Shown here: piece after piece, positions 38,001 through 43,709 of the stretch
How positions within the stretch are numbered: the first letter of the stretch is position 1
Layout of the letters: each line of letters begins with the position of its first letter
Source of the DNA: Chelydra serpentina
Taxonomy: Eukaryota > Chordata > Testudines > Chelydridae
NCBI GenBank assembly: GCA_037349315.1
Contig: JBAIAC010000059.1
Span: forward strand, 10,442,001 to 10,506,000
Direction: 5' to 3'
DNA length: 64,000 nucleotides
Notes under the pieces: generated by a model
What the model saw: the letters and a program-made list of their open reading frames with translations, nothing else
The model's database searches: none
What the model was told of the DNA's origin: nothing
Position numbers and translations under genes: made by a program

Positions 38001-41000
38001 TAATAGACAACAATAGAGAAGATATATTATAAAAGACCAGCATTGTTTCTAAATACCGCGTTTCCCAAAGCTTTCCGTTAGGTATCAGTTGTCCTTTCAA
38101 GTCAGGGATATGAAATGGTGTTGTCTTGTGCTGCAGGGGAGAATGGGTGTGTACACTCTGCCGTAACCTGTTGAAGCCCGAGGTAGAGTATGACTGTGAA
38201 AACACACGCTACAGCCGTTATAACAAAGGGGATAGAGCACTGCATGGCCTTGATGACCTTGACCAGAAGGTGGGTACAAATACATACCAATAAATATAGA
38301 CACAGAACTCCCCATTGCCAGTCTCTTCAGCTATTAAATCCCCCATGAAATATAACTCTGTTCTGAAAGCCTGTGCAGTAAACTCCAGTCTACTCAGCAC
38401 CTTGCAACACGAACCAAGAGTCACAAACACAAGACAGAGCGTGTGCATCTCAGTGATATCTGGGCTTAAAATTGTTCAGATCTTTTGGAGCTGAACAGTG
38501 AAGTTTCTGTAGGGAAAAGAAATTGGCTACAAAGATTTCCCTTGGTTGGTTACTGAACAAAGCTGAAATGTAATGGCTCACTGACAGTTCTGGAGCTAAG
38601 TTCCTGGCACCAACTGAGAAAACGAAAGAATGACAATAGAAATGTTTCTCAAGTTACCATGAACTGTATGCTTTTTTTATATTGTACTACTAACCATCTT
38701 TCACCAGTTATATATGCATTTATATTAACATGGAACATTTGGCCAACTACTGCCAGAGATTTGTGCTGATTGCCTACTGTTAATTGGTCCTTGGTGGCGA
38801 GCTTTCTAAAGAAAAGATTTCTTTTAATTGTAGCTGTGTTTGGATGCATTGGGAAAAGATTTATAAAGGGGATTAGACAGAATAGGAAGCAGCAAAGAGT
38901 TCAAATAATTTGATGTGTTTGTTAGATTCTGTATTCTTAAAGAAACAGGGTCAATGCATTAATGTCAACTAGCAGACATCCAGAACCAAATTTTCAAAGG
39001 GCCTTTGAAAATATACGTGTGAGATGAGTAAGTGTACCCATTTGTGCACACAAACCTTCCATTTATGCACACAAAACAATTGTGTGCGTAAGTTCTAGTC
39101 TTTATTCACAGATGTAGCCCTTTGTGCACTTGCAAAAAGAAAAGCTAAAAGGGAGGCCACATTTTCAGAGGCCTCTTGAAAATTTGGCTCCTATTATCCA
39201 ATGTTCTATACATATGATACCTCCATGTAGATCCCAGCAGGTCCCTCTGATAGTGAAATGTTCTCAGCTAAATAGTTTTTATTGTTGCTGCTGTTCTTTT
39301 AATCAGTGACTGAAACAAGTGTGAGTGTAGAAGGAGGGAGTGCAGAAAGGGGTGTGTGATTTCCCAAGAGTCTGTCCAATAATGCACTAAAATATTTATT
39401 TAGAAAGAAACATTCAAAATAATATGGATCTTAAAAGAAACAGAAGTAGTGTTCTCATCATCATGGTGTGTGGTATTGAAGTACTTGGTTATGAAATTAG
39501 TCTGATTATACACGAGATTAGGAAGCATACCCTTCAGTATTCAGAAGTGCATGGCTCTGCAGCAACTCCCAGCTGTCTCAGCATTGATTCTAATTTTGGG
39601 TTTTACAGAAATGTGAAAAGTTGGTGCTTGCCCTGTTCTGCAGTAGCCTGAGCCTTCCATTCCATGAGCCTGTCAGCCCACTGGTAAGTGCTACATACGC
39701 AGAGAACTAGGAGAGAATCCAAAGAATAATCGACCTCTACTCACAATTCTCTTGTCTTCTCAAAGGATAATCACTGACATGCCAACTAATCAGTGGAGTC
39801 ACGTACTGTTAGGTGTTCCCTCTTGTGCAGTGCCACTAAGGTACCAGATCAGAAACCAAAACACTGATGGCCTATACAACATGCCAGCAAATTTTCTAAT
39901 AGCACGTTTGGGTGTTTAGTGTAAGATGTTTACAAAATGCCAGGTTGGTGGGAGGTGTCACATTAAGTTAGGACTATTGACTTACTGGCAGTGGCAGATT
40001 AGCCACTGGGCCAATGGGGCCTGTACCCAGGGGCCCTGGTCAATTGGGGGGGCCCTGGAAAAATGGGTGCCTGCTCCACCTGCCCACCGGGCACTTTTGC
40101 CTGGGAGGGAGGATGGTGTGTGGGGGCTTGCCCTGCTCTGCCTGGCAGAAAGTGGGGGGGCCCACTTGCTCTGGCCCAGGGCTCCCACAAACTCTAATCC
40201 ACTCACTAGATATGTAGAAAATGCAAGATAGCCCAGTGGTGCGGTGGCAGTATATCATACTGCCATAAGAGTAGGTTTGGAAGGATTAGATTTTTACTGG
40301 TAAATGTCAGTAAACATCAATTTTACCTTACAAACACAAACCAACAAAAAATATTTCCATCTATAATAATAACAATTTACAGTTAGGCAAAGTAAGAAAA
40401 ATGCTGCTTGAGAATGTATTAGCGTTTGAATTAAGGGTATTTGCTTTGTATATTTTGACATGTGATGTTGACAGTTTGTGTTTTAACGATTATAAAGCTT
40501 TAACTTTTTGAATCTCTATGTCTACTGTCATTAAATTATTGTCTGTCTGACCCGCCCAACCCTTAATTTCCTAAAACTGTGAAAATTTGAATAGCTTGCA
40601 ATAGACAAAGTGCTTAAACCCCATAATTTTACACAACTGTAAAGACTGAAATTGATAAAAATAAATGCTTAAAAATAAACATTGATAATCTGTCAAAATT
40701 ATAAAAATATCAAAATTGAATTCTGCCAAGCCTACCTAAGAGTGACCTGGACTTTGGAGTAACTGGATGCATGATAGAGGTGATGCCATTCTCTGATGTC
40801 TGTCTCTTAAGACAGTCGTTGCTCGTTGATCCAGGCACCATACTGTCTCTCCAGTATTTACTGGGTATGTTGAGGAGAACACAGCAGTAAATACCATGAT
40901 ACTGGACCCCAGCATGAAGCAGTTTGGAGGAGAAAATTAGAGAAAAGCAGAATGATTGACCCATATAGTAATATAATATAAGAAAAAAATTGCAACTCAA

Positions 41001-43709
41001 AGCAAATCACCAAGCACTTGTCGAACTCATTACCAGCAAGCAAGTTGCTTCTTGGGAAGATTAAATGAGAGGGGAAGAGAGAGAGATCCTAATATCTGGT
41101 GCCCACCGAAGAAGCTGAGGTTGACATCAGAAAAATTCTGTGGTGACACACTTTATAAGCCCTGACAATGGTGCTTTGGTTTAAAGGCAGTATAAGAATG
41201 CCAGTCCATTATGGTTTAACCAGTAATTTGTTCCCACTAAAGGGCCCTGATTAGTTTATTAAATACATTTGTTAAGAACGTAAGAATGGCCATGCTGTGT
41301 CAGACTATCTAGCCAAGTATCCTGTATCCAACAGTGGCCAGTGCCAGATGCTTTTCTAAACTGCAAGGTGACAGTCTCAGAACATTATTGTTAAGGCTGA
41401 TTGGGAGAGGTGTTATTTTGTTGTCAGTATTACACATATTATTGTAGCCATAAGGGTTAAATGACAACAGGAGCATCATGCTATAATGGGGTGGAACTCC
41501 AGAGACTGGAAATAGCAGAACAGTCACCACAGTGCAGTGATTTGAAGATCAATCTTGCAAGCAGATATGTGTTTAATCCAGCCTCATATTTGTTAACTAA
41601 GGAATGAGGAAGATTATCTTTAAGTGTAAGAGTCGGATTTTTCCTCAGATTTCCTGTGGAATCATGTGTGAATCACTCTTGTTGTCCTGTAACTCACTTT
41701 CCTTATTTGTAGAATGGAAATAATAATACTTATTTACCTCACAGGGATGTTTGAGATCTTTAGATGGAAGGCACTGTAGCCAGAGTAGTAGTATTAATTA
41801 ACTGGGTTCCCACTTTGACAAAGGTTATGCCTAACAATCTCCCTGCATTTTCTTTTTATCACAGGCTCGTCATTATTACCAGATCATCAAAAGGCCCATG
41901 GACCTGTCAATCATGCGGAAAAAACTCCAAAAGAAGGACAAATCACACTATTCTGCACCCGAGGAGATGGTAGCTGATGTGCGTCTCATGTTTTGGAACT
42001 GTGCAAAGTTCAATTATGTAAGTATCTGCTATGCAGAAACAAGAACACACCACCACCAATCTGTTGTGGAAGTCGGTAAAGGGAATTTGGATGCAGGCCT
42101 CTATATGAGCAAGAGTCAGGCTAACTCTAGCTGTGATAACGCGAGATTTGTAGTGAGGCGAGGGGGAAATAACTATGAGAGAGGTTATTGTAACCTTGTA
42201 TTAGATAAGAATAGAATGTAGACCATAACAAAATTAATGAGGAAAACAAGATATCAAGAAAGAATATGTATAAACAAATTGCAGTTGTTGATCATTACTA
42301 TATGTAACAAAAAGTATAAATGCTTGCCTTAATTGTTTATCTTTGGGAGACCTGCCTAGGAGGGGGAAACCCTGTGTCCTAGTGCACTCTCTCCTCTTTG
42401 CAATTGCTTAGGTTAATAAAGTGTATCTTGCCTTGCTGCACCCAAAATAAGAGTGAGAACTCTGTTTTTCTCCAACACTGTGAAACAACAGAAATTATGG
42501 GTCTTATCCACCACTTTATTACACTGGTGTAACTATTGATTCCATTGGAGTTACACTGGCATAAAACTGGTCTAATCGAGTGGATAATGAGACTCCTTAA
42601 CTCTTAGAAATTCTATAGATTTGTTAATGCCAGAAATATATGTTTGGAGACTGGAGCTATATGGATATAAAAACTAAAAGAACGATGTGTCAGCTAGTTA
42701 ATGGACTTCCTGAGATGTGAGCTGCTGGAGTGCTACTGGATTTGCTATAAGGATCCAAACGTCCAGCAAAGTAACTGGGAGAATTCAGGTTTGCGGGAGA
42801 AGAGCTAACAGATTCCAAAGCACTGGAGGAGGATGCTCTCAGTTACTGTAACCCATAGCAAATCCATTTTCTAATGGGTGCAGGAAATGCCTCTCTTAAT
42901 AGCAGCACCTGGATTAAACGTATGGTGTAAATGCAGAGGAACTTGGCAGACTGTGGGAAGAGCAGAGGAGGCTAGTGGAGATGTAGGAGACAAGTTCCAA
43001 ATACAGGACGCTCCTATTTCAGGCAGGAGGCTATGCAGACCTGCTATTTTAGCCTTGGTGAGTTTTATGGGCATACAATGATACTGGGATTATTATTTCT
43101 TCCCTTACAGCCAGATTCAGAGGTTGCAGAGGCTGGACGATGCCTGGAAGTGTTTTTTGAGGACAAGCTGAAGGACATTTATCCAGACAAGCATTTTCCT
43201 TTGATGCAACAAGAAGACTCTGATTCTGAAGAGGTGGAGAGGGAGAATAGCCAAATGGCCCCCAAAGGGTTCCCATGGCCATCATATGGACAGGAGTGCA
43301 TTCAGCCTAAAAGGAGGCGGCGCCATGCTGTAAGAATGCAAAAGCAAAGGCATTTGGTTCCTAAGTGGCCACACTGCTAATTCTGTTTACAAGTGCTGAT
43401 GTGAAGTTTTGACAGTGCTTTGTGGGAATCAACTGTCAAGCTTCTATCCCATAAATGCAATCAGTTCTACAAATGTATAGCAAGATGCTCTCAGTGGAAT
43501 AACGTGTCAGTGATACAAATGTGTGTGTGTGAGTGAGTGAGTGAAATCTCTCAAACTACCTGGTTATCTTCCTAGTAGAAAATGGTGTAAAGAATTTTTT
43601 AAAAGACTAAGCCCTCTAGCTATTCACTGTTTGTTTCCTTTGTATGCAGGAAAGTGAAAAAACTAAAAGAACGATGTTTCAGCCAGCTAACAGCCTGCCT
43701 CACGTGTGA
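7893..43709 (+). CDS. TRIM66: TRIM66 (TIF1-delta), 3' seventeen coding exons, 5'-partial
   Basis: Nuclear chromatin reader and co-repressor of the TIF1 family (TRIM24, TRIM28, TRIM33, TRIM66). Exons: 7893-8025, 9498-9614, 11451-11565, 12590-12736, 13200-13317, 15556-16445, 18567-18728, 28166-28429, 28648-28873, 32761-32821, 35335-35509, 36445-36749, 38137-38269, 39609-39683, 41865-42017, 43111-43329, 43650-43709. All introns are GT-AG and codon phases join, giving 1117 residues plus stop. Visible in order: B-box 2 (13-44), coiled coil and TIF1 signature region (about 45-210), Gln/Pro-rich linker (211-507), Ser/Pro-rich linker, PINLS (688-692), PYVRL HP1-type box (754-758), PHD (870-915), bromodomain (about 950-1055), basic KRRRR (1092-1096). 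TRIM66 rather than TRIM24/33 is indicated by the Gln/Pro linker, the block around [14 protein letters not shown] and the C-terminal tail. The first exon begins with two bases of a split codon, so coding exons lie further 5'; no RING or B-box 1 was found in 1-7892. Exon calls are by eye, without transcript data. Confidence 0.96.
8026..9497 (+). other. TRIM66 intron after B-box 2 exon
   Basis: Phase-2 intron, 1.47 kb. Contains a long GT-rich stretch (about 8395-8660) whose complement gives spurious open frames. No repeat family or RNA gene recognised. Confidence 0.7.
9498..9614 (+). CDS. TRIM66: TRIM66 exon: start of the coiled coil
   Basis: Encodes residues 45-84, beginning [11 protein letters not shown] and ending SAKQIEDR. 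This is the first helical stretch of the RBCC module, rich in Glu, Gln and Lys, and mediates oligomerisation in TIF1 proteins. The split Arg codon (ag/g) joins with the B-box 2 exon at 8025. Acceptor ctttcccag and donor acag/gtaact are both good. Confidence 0.94.
9970..10266. mobile_element. Harbinger-like MITE with hairpin
   Basis: Flanked by TAA on both sides (9967-9969, 10267-10269). Ends ggccatgtctatactag and its inverse. Just inside the right end is a 24-bp inverted repeat (10196-10219 and 10228-10251, one G/T wobble) around an 8-base loop. Noncoding; lies in a TRIM66 intron. Confidence 0.82.
10604..11208. mobile_element. dispersed repeat, copy 1, split by a SINE
   Basis: From about 10604 (taaggcttatcagtaaatg) to about 11208 (ttgaattctgcca) this matches the 40270-40733 sequence along its length, apart from the SINE inserted at 10841-11020. 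The family has imperfect inverted ends (taggtttggaag/taggcttggcag in copy 2). AT-rich and noncoding; I do not recognise a named family. Confidence 0.75.
10841..11020 (+). mobile_element. tRNA-derived SINE with CR1-like tail
   Basis: The head is tRNA-like: A box tagctcagtgg at 10853-10863 and B box gagttcaatcc at 10896-10906, the internal RNA polymerase III promoter. The tail (tttgagcagggcgttggactag ... cttccaagcctgatattctatgatt, in parts) resembles the 3' end of CR1, so CR1 machinery probably mobilised it. This structure is typical of turtle Cry-type SINEs. It is a nested insertion in another repeat. Confidence 0.9.
11451..11565 (+). CDS. TRIM66: TRIM66 exon: coiled coil
   Basis: Encodes residues 84-122, beginning [14 protein letters not shown] and ending NALLEQLE. 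Charged helical sequence continuous with the previous exon; the split Arg codon joins at 9614/11451. The exon ends in phase 0 at a GAG followed by gtgagt. The ATG at 11422 belongs to the intron. Confidence 0.94.
12215..12456. mobile_element. hAT MITE, exact 8-bp TSD
   Basis: Ends cagggccagctccag and gagccggccctg; the 8-bp caaagagg is duplicated at 12207-12214 and 12457-12464. The inside repeats a ttgcttcggcacttcggcgg-like unit and poly-T runs, which explains long spurious open frames on both strands here. Same family as the larger copy at 33720. It lies 133 bases before a TRIM66 splice acceptor. Confidence 0.92.
12590..12736 (+). CDS. TRIM66: TRIM66 exon: coiled-coil end and TIF1 signature
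   Basis: Encodes residues 123-171 in phase 0 on both sides (147 bases, 49 codons). It begins [15 protein letters not shown] and contains the strongly conserved [15 protein letters not shown] block, followed by a serine- and phenylalanine-containing segment ending FSKEL. This block is the TIF1 signature sequence, found immediately C-terminal to the coiled coil in this family only. An hAT MITE lies 133 bases upstream of the acceptor. Confidence 0.95.
13200..13317 (+). CDS. TRIM66: TRIM66 exon: end of TIF1 signature region
   Basis: Encodes residues 172-210 and the first base of a Gly codon. It reads [12 protein letters not shown] and later [17 protein letters not shown]. The Trp-rich IRFTW...FW pattern is typical of the TIF1 signature tail and is one of the best-conserved TRIM66 stretches. 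The donor is aatttag/gtaaga; the split Gly is completed at 15556. Confidence 0.95.
13318..15555 (+). other. TRIM66 intron
   Basis: Phase-1 intron, 2.2 kb. AT-rich; a short tandem duplication gtgaagggtaa... occurs at about 14197-14233. No repeat family or gene recognised. Confidence 0.7.
15556..16445 (+). CDS. TRIM66: TRIM66 large exon: Gln/Pro-rich linker
   Basis: Encodes residues 211-507, the largest exon (890 bases). The protein is rich in Gln, Pro and His, with CAG/CCG-type runs (for example [10 protein letters not shown]), and probably disordered. Two more conserved blocks stand out near its end: an acidic, amphipathic [17 protein letters not shown] segment and [15 protein letters not shown]. 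The ATG at 15507 is intronic: the real boundary is the acceptor cacag at 15551-15555, which completes the split Gly. The donor is caacaa/gtaagt; open reading past 16445 is read-through into intron. Confidence 0.95.
16681..16898. mobile_element. Tigger/mariner-type MITE at a TA site
   Basis: Ends caggcaagtctcattttacgc and the inverse (atgcgactcacctg, imperfect), with TA on both sides (16679-16680, 16899-16900), as in Tc1/mariner-class transposition. CpG-rich interior. Lies in a TRIM66 intron. Confidence 0.82.
16960..17218 (-). mobile_element. MIR-type SINE remnant
   Basis: Contains ccccattttacagatgggga, then aggtcacccaggaagt and gcagagctgggcacagagcc, the reverse complement of the MIR CORE-SINE body. 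Conserved widely in amniotes; an old insertion. Confidence 0.75.
17237..17546. mobile_element. hAT-type MITE
   Basis: Ends taggggtggccaaactt and cagtttggccatggctg, imperfect inverted repeats. Flanks ctacgtaa (17229-17236) and ctacacaa (17547-17554) agree at 6 of 8 bases, an aged 8-bp duplication. GC-rich interior causes open frames with no meaning. Confidence 0.75.
18068..18352. mobile_element. Harbinger-like MITE
   Basis: Flanked by TAA on both sides (18065-18067, 18353-18355). Ends ggctatgtctacacta and the inverse agtatagacaaaacc. Contains Pst-like ctgctgcag-type inner palindromic sequence near 18110-18130. Noncoding; lies in a TRIM66 intron about 200 bases before the exon at 18567. Confidence 0.8.
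18382..18408. repeat. (TC)n microsatellite
   Basis: Dinucleotide run of about 13 units directly after the Harbinger-like MITE, preceded by gtctgtctgt. Confidence 0.95.
18567..18728 (+). CDS. TRIM66: TRIM66 exon: acidic Ser/Pro linker
   Basis: Encodes residues 508-561, phase 0 both sides. It begins [18 protein letters not shown] and ends SLNPVRK. Low complexity, rich in Glu, Ser and Pro, with no domain; it aligns by order and pattern with the mammalian TRIM66 segment between the VRQPAPVQ block and the GFSN block. Acceptor tcatag, donor aggaag/gtacac. Confidence 0.9.
19300..19695. mobile_element. Harbinger-like MITE
   Basis: Flanked by TTA on both sides (19297-19299, 19696-19698). Ends ggcctggtctacactacag and the inverse ttgtagtgtaaacatggcc. 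About 396 bases, the longest copy of the group here. Noncoding. Confidence 0.82.
21609..21623. repeat. short (TA)n run
   Basis: Seven TA units between tgtgtgcg and tctatc. Confidence 0.9.
22700..23220 (-). mobile_element. possible LTR-retroelement fragment
   Basis: Pyrimidine-rich text followed by AT-rich sequence resembles in style the internal part of the LTR-like block at 30831. No ends or duplication seen. Call rests on resemblance only. Confidence 0.25.
23226..23410 (-). mobile_element. CR1 3'-region fragment, antisense
   Basis: The + strand reads agattctaaggccagaaggg and then a long stretch typical of the inverted 3' region of turtle CR1 elements (for example atccaatcttgatttaaaaa). 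Degenerate, no coding. Confidence 0.7.
23440..23933 (-). mobile_element. probable LTR fragment
   Basis: Contains a segment (catgatacctcacatggcatgc ... in parts) that parallels the end of the LTR-like block at 31960-32040, and ends near aagaatgtcaca. No target duplication found, so the borders are guesses. Confidence 0.4.
26538..26770 (+). ncRNA. 7SL (SRP) RNA Alu-domain-like element, chimeric
   Basis: Bases 26538-26643 follow the 5' part of vertebrate 7SL RNA closely: ggtggcgcgtgcctgtaatc, cccagctgcttgggaggctg, ggatcgct, aggagttctaggctg and atcgggtgtcc, in the right order and spacing. From 26644 the sequence is not the 7SL S domain; it has its own structure, including acaacacg...cgtgttgt around tctga (26693-26713 region) and accgatcggt. 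Flanks atacccag (before) and atatcccag (after, near 26791) may be an imperfect duplication. Either a decayed 7SL retrocopy with its middle replaced, or a 7SL-headed SINE. Not a functional SRP RNA gene as it stands. Confidence 0.75.
28166..28429 (+). CDS. TRIM66: TRIM66 exon: Ser-rich linker (short form)
   Basis: Encodes residues 562-649, phase 0 both sides. It begins [20 protein letters not shown], matching the mammalian TRIM66 GFSN...EMELSSTRL segment. As I recall it, the mammalian protein then has a long run of imperfect repeats ending in PSL; here there are only about 40 residues of Ser/Pro/Leu-containing sequence before the end. Acceptor tttttcag, donor tgcaag/gtaaga. It follows the longest intron, about 9.4 kb. 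Confidence 0.93.
28430..28647 (+). other. short TRIM66 intron
   Basis: 218-base phase-0 intron, the smallest in the gene, with a pyrimidine-rich acceptor (ctctttttcctctcaag). Nothing else recognised. Confidence 0.9.
28648..28873 (+). CDS. TRIM66: TRIM66 exon with PINLS motif
   Basis: Encodes residues 650-724 and the first base of a Glu codon. The motif EPINLSVKK (codons of PINLS at 28762-28776, residues 688-692) is shared with mammalian TRIM66 and resembles the P-x-(D/N)-L-S docking motif of the CtBP co-repressors; this function is inferred from the motif only. The previous intron is only 218 bases. Acceptor tctcaag, donor gaag/gtacca. Confidence 0.93.
29737..30031. mobile_element. Harbinger-like MITE
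   Basis: Flanked by TTA on both sides (29734-29736, 30032-30034). Ends gggcttgtcttcactac and ctagtgtagcccggggc. CpG-rich inside, with several tcgatc-type palindromic pieces. Same family as the copies at 5606 and 9970. Confidence 0.82.
30831..32075. mobile_element. probable solo LTR with nested MITE
   Basis: Starts tgtgacatacccagggtac and ends ggtatgttctgtcata, imperfect inverted ends. Flanked by ctcac on both sides (30826-30830, 32076-32080), a 5-bp duplication typical of retroviral-type integration. No coding capacity, so a solo LTR. Orientation is uncertain. A small MITE (31407-31517) is inserted within it. Confidence 0.65.
31407..31517. mobile_element. short MITE nested in LTR
   Basis: Begins tagggtgaccagacagcaag and carries aaaaagaccccaaaatcggga, inverted relative to the copy at 57699. 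The flank actctcaac occurs on both sides (31398-31406, 31518-31526). Right end is shortened compared with the other copy. Confidence 0.8.
32400..32600 (+). mobile_element. MIR-type SINE remnant
   Basis: Reads cctgggcaagtcattt, then gcctcagttctctatctgta and aatggggataatagtg, the MIR core in + orientation, with the typical ggttgttgtgagga-like continuation. Lies in the intron before the exon at 32761. Confidence 0.75.
32761..32821 (+). CDS. TRIM66: TRIM66 short acidic exon
   Basis: Only 61 bases, residues 725-745, with split codons at both ends. It reads [20 protein letters not shown], acidic and polar, and joins the PINLS exon to the HP1-box exon. It is accepted because acceptor (tctgttccag), donor (accag/gtaata) and both split codons agree. 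It is the least conserved exon and the easiest to miss. Confidence 0.85.
32822..33719 (+). other. TRIM66 intron, unassigned part
   Basis: Nothing recognised in about 900 bases; open frames on both strands lack domains. Confidence 0.5.
33720..34482. mobile_element. hAT nonautonomous element, exact 8-bp TSD
   Basis: Ends cagggccggctctagg and the inverse cctagagccggcctg. The 8-bp actatacc is duplicated exactly at 33712-33719 and 34483-34490. 763 bases, very GC-rich, with poly-T and a 14-base poly-G run; its G-runs could form quadruplexes. Long open frames here on both strands are compositional. No transposase. Confidence 0.93.
34501..34818. mobile_element. Tc1/mariner-type MITE at a TA site
   Basis: Ends caccggatccttgctagaac and the inverse ttctagcgagggtccggtg, flanked by TA (34499-34500, 34819-34820). 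It starts only 18 bases after the hAT element. Noncoding. Confidence 0.88.
35092..35240. mobile_element. foldback MITE at a TTA site
   Basis: Ends ggccctgattcagcaaag and its exact inverse ctttgctgaatcagggcc, flanked by TTA (35089-35091, 35241-35243). 149 bases with extended, imperfect arm complementarity. It ends 94 bases before the TRIM66 HP1-box exon. Confidence 0.88.
35335..35509 (+). CDS. TRIM66: TRIM66 exon with PYVRL HP1-type box
   Basis: Encodes residues 745-803. [13 protein letters not shown] holds the pentapeptide P-Y-V-R-L (35360-35374), which fits the PxVxL rule for binding the HP1 chromoshadow domain and occupies the place of the HP1 box of TRIM28. It continues [20 protein letters not shown], a conserved TRIM66 segment. 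Acceptor aatttcag, donor ataaaa/gtgagt. Confidence 0.95.
36151..36176. repeat. (AAT)n microsatellite
   Basis: About eight to nine AAT units, directly before the MIR-type SINE. Confidence 0.95.
36180..36365 (-). mobile_element. MIR-type SINE remnant
   Basis: Reads ttttactgatagggaaattg, then agtgacttggccacggtcac and ctggagtcccagtccagtgc, the inverted MIR core. Ends 79 bases before the PHD exon acceptor. Confidence 0.75.
36445..36749 (+). CDS. TRIM66: TRIM66 exon: linker and first part of the PHD finger
   Basis: Encodes residues 804-904 and two bases of codon 905. After a Pro-rich linker comes the PHD finger: FCAVC (C872, C875), CCDHC (C884, C887) and HLSC (H892, C895). In TIF1 proteins the PHD reads the H3 tail together with the bromodomain. 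The exon stops after FP; the donor is ccagt/gtgagt, so codon 905 becomes GTG (Val), where paralogues usually have Ser or Gly. Confidence 0.96.
36944..37121. mobile_element. hAT-type MITE
   Basis: Ends caggggcggcgccagc and gtagcgccagccctg. Flanks tccttcag (36936-36943) and tcctccag (37122-37129) match at 7 of 8, an aged 8-bp duplication. Lies inside the intron that splits the PHD finger. Confidence 0.87.
37341..37361. repeat. (CA)n microsatellite
   Basis: About ten CA units followed by aaaagaaggcaggcaggcag. Confidence 0.95.
38137..38269 (+). CDS. TRIM66: TRIM66 exon: end of PHD finger and linker
   Basis: Encodes residues 905-949. GEWVCTLC supplies the last two PHD zinc ligands (C910, C913) and the hallmark Trp. 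It continues with a linker that includes EYDCEN and ends at DDLDQK. Acceptor gctgcag, donor cagaag/gtgggt. With the previous exon it completes a full C4-H-C3 finger with no missing ligand. Confidence 0.96.
38270..39608 (+). other. TRIM66 intron between PHD and bromodomain
   Basis: 1.3 kb phase-0 intron. No repeat family or RNA gene recognised. Confidence 0.7.
39609..39683 (+). CDS. TRIM66: TRIM66 exon: bromodomain helix Z
   Basis: Encodes residues 950-974 (75 bases, phase 0 both sides). It begins [20 protein letters not shown] and ends PVSPL, the first bromodomain helix and start of the ZA loop. Acceptor ttttacag, donor actg/gtaagt. The short in-phase exon is typical of the TIF1 PHD-bromodomain gene structure. 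Confidence 0.95.
40270..40733. mobile_element. dispersed repeat, copy 2 (uninterrupted)
   Basis: Imperfect inverted ends: taggtttggaaggattagat at the left and the inverse of taggcttggcagaattcaat at the right. Most of the length matches 10604-11208 minus the SINE. AT-rich and noncoding, hence probably a nonautonomous DNA element; superfamily unknown. Confidence 0.75.
41270..41365 (-). mobile_element. CR1-type 3' fragment, antisense
   Basis: Contains gtaagaatggccatgctgtg and cagtggccagtgccagatgc, text typical of inverted CR1 3' regions in turtles. Short remnant. Confidence 0.6.
41640..41775 (+). mobile_element. MIR-type SINE remnant
   Basis: Reads tcactttccttatttgtaga, then atggaaataataatacttat and cacaggg, the MIR core in + orientation, 90 bases before the bromodomain exon at 41865. 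Confidence 0.6.
41865..42017 (+). CDS. TRIM66: TRIM66 exon: bromodomain core
   Basis: Encodes residues 975-1025 in 51 codons. It has the ZA-loop sequence [12 protein letters not shown] and the helix B signature [10 protein letters not shown]1024 takes the place of the conserved acetyl-lysine-binding Asn. Acceptor tttatcacag, donor aattat/gtaagt. A bromodomain with this Asn and an intact PMDLS is expected to fold and bind acetyl-lysine, but that is inference. Confidence 0.96.
42062..42477 (+). mobile_element. possible solo LTR
   Basis: Starts tgttgtgg and ends ccaaca, short inverted ends. Has a TATA-like tataaatgc near 42316 and a poly(A) signal aataaa at 42415-42420 in the right order, followed by a T-rich end. 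No target duplication found, so the left border may be wrong. Confidence 0.4.
42667..42800 (+). pseudogene. degenerate duplicate of the TRIM66 terminal exon
   Basis: This stretch aligns without gaps to 43656-43789, i.e. most of the TRIM66 last exon plus the first ~80 bases of 3' UTR, at roughly three quarters identity by eye. It lies in the intron before the penultimate exon (43111). The coding part keeps an open frame ([15 protein letters not shown] against [15 protein letters not shown]) and a TGA at the matching position, 42718-42720. The bases matching the real splice acceptor AG (43648-43649) are AT here, and there is no polypyrimidine tract, so it is probably not spliced in. Best explained as an old local duplication. 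Confidence 0.8.
43111..43329 (+). CDS. TRIM66: TRIM66 exon: bromodomain helix C and basic tail
   Basis: Encodes residues 1026-1098. [20 protein letters not shown] is bromodomain helix C. Then come an acidic [12 protein letters not shown] stretch and a basic KRRRRH (1092-1097), a probable nuclear localisation signal. The donor is catgct/gtaaga; without splicing the frame would run on to a stop at about 43380, adding an unconserved tail, so the splice into 43650 is preferred. A duplicate of the last exon lies about 310 bases upstream of this exon. Confidence 0.95.
43650..43709 (+). CDS. TRIM66: TRIM66 terminal coding exon
   Basis: Nineteen codons and TGA. The peptide [19 protein letters not shown] ends the protein at residue 1117 and matches the pattern of the mammalian C-terminus (a basic AK/TKR followed by an F-x-x-ANS block). 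Acceptor tttgtatgcag at 43639-43649. The 3' UTR follows directly. Confidence 0.93.
   Translation, partial: ESEKTKRTMFQPANSLPHV

Noticed and set aside
42667..42720. Active alternative terminal exon of TRIM66
   Set aside because: No acceptor AG or polypyrimidine tract at the matching place; kept as a duplicate with unknown activity.
43330..43380. TRIM66 ending by read-through after the 43111 exon
   Set aside because: The donor at 43330 is good and the spliced tail from 43650 matches the known C-terminal pattern; the read-through tail does not.
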